A stretch of DNA of 64,000 bases from Penelope pileata (lineage: Eukaryota > Chordata > Aves > Galliformes > Cracidae). Position numbers and translations under genes: made by a program. Under the pieces are notes generated by a model. It made no database searches, was not told the DNA's origin, and saw nothing but the letters and a program-made list of their open reading frames with translations. The DNA is taken from NCBI GenBank assembly GCA_013396635.1, contig WBMW01005645.1:62001-126000 (forward strand). The letters run 5' to 3'. Of the stretch, positions 59,746-64,000 are shown in pieces; position 1 is the first letter of the stretch; every line of letters begins with the position of its first letter.

Positions 59746-61166
59746 GGTCTCTCCAAAAATAATGACTCCTGTTTATTTCCATGAAAACTACAAACAGATG
59801 GAAGTCAGAACGTGCCAGATCTGAACTATACAGTGGGTATGGTAGGACAGTCCAGCCAAGACCGGCAATGTGCTCCACAGTCTTCAAACTGGTATAGGGT
59901 CTGGCATTACCGTGTTGCAAGAAAAAGGTTGTCTTCTTCTCTGGCCTGACTCTGGAAGTTCAAGTCTTCAGCTTTGTCAGTGTCATGATGCAGAGGTTGG
60001 AGGTGATGGTTTGTCTGGGTTCCTGGAAATCCATAAGGATCGCCCTTTACTATCCCAAAAGNGATGGAAGTCAGAACGTGCCAGATCTGAACTATACAGT
60101 GGGTATGGTAGGACAGTCCAGCCAAGACCGGCAATGGGCTCCACAGTCTTCAAACTGGTATAGGGTCTGGCCTTCCCGTGTTGCAAGAAAAAGGTTGTCT
60201 TCTTCTCTGGCCTGACTCTGGAAGTTCAAGTCTTCAGCTTTGTCAGTGTCATGATGCAGAGGTTGGAGGTGATGGTTTGTCTGGGTTCCTGGAAATCCAT
60301 AAGGATCGCCCTTTACTATCCCAAAAGACAGTGCACATCACTATATGCATTGAGTGCTGCATCTTTGATAAGGAATTCACATGTTGCCACTCCATAGACT
60401 GCTGTTCTGACTTCAGCTCGCAGTGNGGTCTGGCATTACCGTGTTGCAAGAAAAAGGTTGTCTTCTTCTCTGGCCTGACTCTGGAAGTTCAAGTCTTCAG
60501 CTTTGTCAGTGTCATGATGCAGAGGTTGGAGGTGATGGTTTGTCTGGGTTCCTGGAAATCCATAAGGATCGCCCTTTACTATCCCAAAAGACAGTGCACA
60601 TCACTATATGCATTGAGTGCTGCATCTTTGATAAGGAATTCACATGTTGCCACTCCATAGACTGCTGTTCTGACTTCAGCTCGCAGTGGTGACACCACGT
60701 CTCATCACCAGTAATTATGCCATGCAGGAAACGGTCACCTTCAGCCCCGTATTCATTCACTAGGCCCCAACAAACTTGCATACTTTCTATTCTTGTGTGA
60801 GTATTTTTGGGACCCATCTGGTGCAAACTTTCTGATATTCCAACATTGCTGCCATTGTTTCCAATGCATTGAAGCCAATATTTACCTCCGTATACAGTTC
60901 CCTGGTCGTAATCTGCCGATTCGCACAGATGAACTGATCAAGATACTCTTCATTTTGTGATGTGACAGCTGTGCATGAGCATCAGGAACGTGGCTTGTCT
61001 TTCATGATGCTGTTCCCACTGCTGAAACGCACCACCACCACCTCACTGTGCTCGCATCCACTATTTGGTCTCCAGAAACATTCAAGTGTCGATGAGTGTC
61101 AATTGATGCCATTTTTTCTGCATGGAGGAATTCAGTGACACACTTTTGCTTCATCCACGCTTCCAT
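59746..61166 (-). pseudogene. Mariner transposase pseudogene
   Basis: The likely original start is the ATG at about 61166 (MEAWMKQKCVTEFLHAEK), the helix-turn-helix that binds the inverted repeats. The frame shifts after STVRWWW near 61010. It resumes at 60826-60512 with a degenerate WVP-type linker (MGPKNTHTR) and ITGDETW, which holds the first catalytic Asp of the DD34D triad. The next block reads QHGNARPYTS, where the second catalytic Asp of the usual HDN is Gly. The third, SDLARSDFHLF, keeps its Asp. After FHLF the sequence jumps into the terminal repeat region, so roughly the last 80-100 residues are deleted. The enzyme cannot be active. Confidence 0.87.
59797..60688. repeat. Threefold tandem copies inside the mariner, N-joined
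   Basis: Copy A is 59797-60061, copy B 60063-60425 and copy C 60427-60688. A to B is offset by 266 bases and B to C by 263. The copies are nearly identical; near its left part B differs from A at a few sites (GGGCTCC for GTGCTCC, CTTCCCG for ATTACCG). Each junction is exactly one N (60062 and 60426). C carries the proper continuation to the right and A to the left. Confidence 0.95.
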
Positions 61167-61342
61167 GTCAAATACCATTTTGTCAGACTGCCCCTCTGCT
61201 GCCATCTGTTGCACAGCAACAGAATGTAACAGAATATTGATGGGAAGATTCAGTCTCTGATGCCATCCCACCAACATCTGCCTCTGACCTCGTGGGCCAA
61301 TGTGATACAATAGGAGGCATTACTTTCAGAGCATCCCTCGTA

Positions 61343-64000
61343 ATTGGCATTCCCCTACAGATGGTATGACTGATTTAAGATAAGAAGCTGAAATCAGAGG
61401 CAGAGGGAGAAAGAGAGAGAGAGGCAGCCTGGTCTGAAATCTGATTAAGACGATTCTACTGCTGCTTTTGAGCAATCTGTCAGTGAACAGGGTCAGAAAA
61501 TAGGACTGATCAAGTTTATAGGAAGAATCTAAAGCTAGGATAATCTCTTGTGTCATATGACACTTGGCATTTTTTAGTCAATTAAAACAACTTGCTGGAA
61601 AAATTTTGAAATTTCCCTAGTGATGCATAACTGGGACAGTATTGAACGTGCAAGGAAAAAAATCTTAAAGGTTGACATCTGTCAACAGAAGCCACATGGA
61701 AAATTTGTGGGGCAGCATTGCACAAAAGTGATTGAAAATCCCAGGGTACAGCAGTGAATGACACAAGTTTGAATCAGTTAGGCCTCAAACATTTGTAGCT
61801 TCAGCATTTACCTTGGTTAGGGTAATAATGCTATGATGGAGAGGATTTTACACAAGTACCTTTTCATTTACCTTGAAACTTAAGTTTCCTTATTAGCAAT
61901 TTCAAATCCAGTTATGTTTAGTCCTCTACTGTTTGGAAATTTCACCACTGTCATGCATACATTTTCCAGCTTGGAACCTAACTAGTCCTTGATATATCCA
62001 TTACTCACTAGTTCTTCACATTTTTTCCATATGGAAATTCTCCCTGAAATCAGATCTGAGTTGGTGTTCACTTGAATTTCAAATTATTCTCCCTAGTTGG
62101 TAAGGAGTATCTTGGTCAGAATCCATTTGTAATAAATCTTTGATTTTGTCTGTTCACCATAAAGTTGGAGTCATTCTGATCAGTGGATTGTCTTCTGCTG
62201 CTCCTTTTTACATGCTGATTTGTTACCATGTACACTCTGGAGCTTTGCATGGTAGGATTTTGGGTGTTGGTAGGACTTGGAGCTGTAACTGTTGTTGTAA
62301 GGCTGACATTCTCATTGCTCAGTCAACTAATTAGCATGACTGTGGCAAGCTGCCTGAGGTCTTTAGGACTGAATTAACTCACCTGTTACACACACCTTAA
62401 AACTGGAACATCATTGAAATATCAGTGTAGTGGTGGATGTGAACAAAGCAGAATGTCTATGAGAAAAGCATTAGCAGAATAGAAACACTTTCTTGCTCAA
62501 GTCAACGTTTTGGAAGAGAGCAGTGAGTTTTTAACAGTCACCTGCTCTCAAAACATGTTTTGCAGTTGCTGGATCTCTATCTGGGGAAGGCAGAAAATAA
62601 AATTTTGACTGAGGCTGTTCTTCAGTATGTTTCTGTGCACTTTAAAACTTATCCCTCAGGTCCAACACTGGCCAAGTTTTAATCCTTAGGATTGAAGCTC
62701 ACACATTGCTCACACAAGCCCAAGCACTGTTTGCCATCTCAAACAATGGAGGGATAGCTGCTAGCAATGAAAAATGACTTTGAGTGGATGGAAGGGAAGG
62801 TCACCCACCCCTGATGGGCTACATGGCTGTGGAGAGCAAAGCAGTCAGGGAATGCAGTCTGAGCAAGCTGATCTGAGCTGTGCACATATCAGAAATGCTC
62901 ACATGTGCTACCAGGGTGAAACAGACCAACAGATGGTCCGTAATCCACATTCTCTACAAAAATGATCATACATGTCTCCAAATCTGTTAATGAGTGATGA
63001 TAATGTGTTTCTTTCGCTGTTCATAGGACTCTGATTGTGCCTTCTAGTAAGCGTGAACAGATCCTGTCTACTTAACCTCTCTAATGGTGTTCTTACAGAA
63101 AGATCAGAAAGGAGAGAGCACCAGCATGCCATAAAAGGAGCTCGTGCTCTGAAAATGAGCACGAGTCCTTTGTATTGCTCTGTAAAACTTCTGCAAATTT
63201 ACAAGTACTTTTTTTCTCCCTCAGAGCATGCTCTGGGTCTTGCGGGGAAGACAGGATCTCTCGCCATTTATAATCAGGATTCTTCAGGCCAAGTTCTTCC
63301 GCTAGTTGTGGTGCCGTGACCCCTGCTGGTGTTCAGCCCTGCCACCGGGATCTGATAAACAGTCCTAGGAGTCAGGCAGGAGTAGATCCCGCCTGAGTGT
63401 CCTATTGTGTCATGAATGGCGCTGCAAGAGGGGAAAATGTTCATGGGGAAAAACACTGTCCTACCAGAAAAAGGTAAAAGGGATTCTGTGGCCTACATGC
63501 TAATGTCACATTTAGGTTTATACTGTGAATGTGTTCAGGAATCAGGATGCCAAACCAAACATGCCATGGAAGTGAGAGCGGGCAGTCCATATTTTATGAT
63601 TTTTTCAAAGTCAGTGGGAGCTCTCCCAGAAAGTTGAAAGTTTCTGACTGCATGGATGAGAATGGGAGAGGTGGAATGAGATGTCTGCAGCCCACTGCTC
63701 TCCATGGTGGCTTGGTACCTAGGCTTATTGCCAGCTGTGTTAAGGGACGGTAGTTTGCATAGGTTTTGAAACAGAGAAGTGGAAAGATTACGCTCCAAAA
63801 ATCAGGACAGCTGGGCAAGCTTGCAGATGAGACTGTCAAAACATGTGGAGTCTTTAGGATATCTGTCTGATTTGAAGAGCACTTCATATTTAGCCTAGAC
63901 AAGAATCAGAGGTAGCCTTTGCTTCTTGGCTTTTTCTTACCACTCTGTTACCAAATCACTCCCCATGTTGGTACTGCATGATGAAGTTTTTTTTTCTAAT
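61343..64000. other. No gene recognised
   Basis: AT-leaning unique DNA up to the window end. Frames such as 63594-63902 and 63535-63798 (minus) overlap plus-strand frames and show no known domain. A fragment reading CAAAGTCAGTGGGAGCTCTC near 63608 could be an old reptile/bird repeat core, but it is too short to call. Confidence 0.5.

Larger units (their letters stand above)
59744..61342 (-). mobile_element. Defective mariner transposon (Galluhop/Mariner1_GG-like)
   Basis: The left end reads TAGGTCTCTCCAAAAATAATGACTCCTGTTTA. The right end, read in reverse, is TACGAGGGATGC then TCTGAAAGTAATGCCTCCTAT. The shared AAARTAATGMCTCCT identifies imperfect terminal inverted repeats, with TA at both outer edges as mariner target sites require. 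The minus strand carries transposase fragments. As written, the element is lengthened by two tandem copies of its middle with single-N junctions (59797-60061, 60063-60425, 60427-60688). Without them it would be about 1.07 kb, shorter than a complete mariner (about 1.3 kb), because the C-terminal coding part is missing. Confidence 0.9.

Noticed and set aside
60178..60692. Repeated plus-strand frames (160 and 89 codons) suggesting a repeat protein
   Set aside because: They are antisense to the mariner transposase, and their repetition follows from the duplicated segment with N junctions.
1..64000. CRISPR arrays, operons, prophage or biosynthetic clusters
   Set aside because: No regularly spaced repeats, no dense co-directional genes, and the DNA is clearly avian nuclear sequence.

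Overview
This is a stretch of vertebrate nuclear DNA from a bird, probably chicken or a close galliform. The evidence is its mobile elements: many CR1-type LINE fragments with the avian 3' signature (a GGTTGGAAGGGACC-like block next to 8-bp TTCTATGA repeats), one long CR1 with an open reverse transcriptase, and a mariner resembling the bird Galluhop/Mariner1_GG family. Degenerate palindromic relics of the kind common in sauropsid genomes add to this. There are no operons, ribosome binding sites, CRISPR arrays or other prokaryotic features.

I recognise no host protein-coding exon, tRNA, rRNA or known small RNA. The only reading frames I can assign to a protein family belong to transposons (CR1 reverse transcriptase, mariner transposase). 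The window is therefore intergenic and/or deep intronic. The one promoter-like feature is a very CpG-dense edge at 44676-44765, directly after a 710-base gap. A CpG island, and probably a transcription start, lies in or beside that gap.

Layout. 0-19.8 kb: single-copy AT-leaning DNA with a few ancient repeat relics, an A-rich gap at 4.3 kb, a CR1 tail at 14.0 kb and a GGAAGG/GGTTAGGG satellite at 17.6-17.8 kb. 19.9-20.3 kb: minus-strand CR1. 20.3-29.8 kb: mostly featureless, with a polypurine tract at 28.7 kb. 29.85-32.15 kb: a plus-strand CR1 tail, then a 1.56 kb minus-strand CR1 with 483 uninterrupted codons. 34.8-35.3 kb: plus-strand CR1. 38.26 kb: a perfect 12-bp hairpin. 42.7-43.3 kb: two CR1 pieces tail to tail. 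43.9-44.77 kb: GGGAT satellite, gap, CpG-dense edge. 45.9-46.2 kb: a CR1 nested inside an older CR1. 49.2 kb: a MIR-like relic. 59.74-61.34 kb: a dead mariner carrying threefold tandem copies whose junctions are each a single N, most likely an assembly artefact. 61.3-64 kb: nothing recognised.

I found no novel multi-gene system. The observations most worth checking are the mariner triplication, the long open CR1 frame, the nested CR1 pair, the 38.3 kb hairpin and the CpG island cut by the gap.
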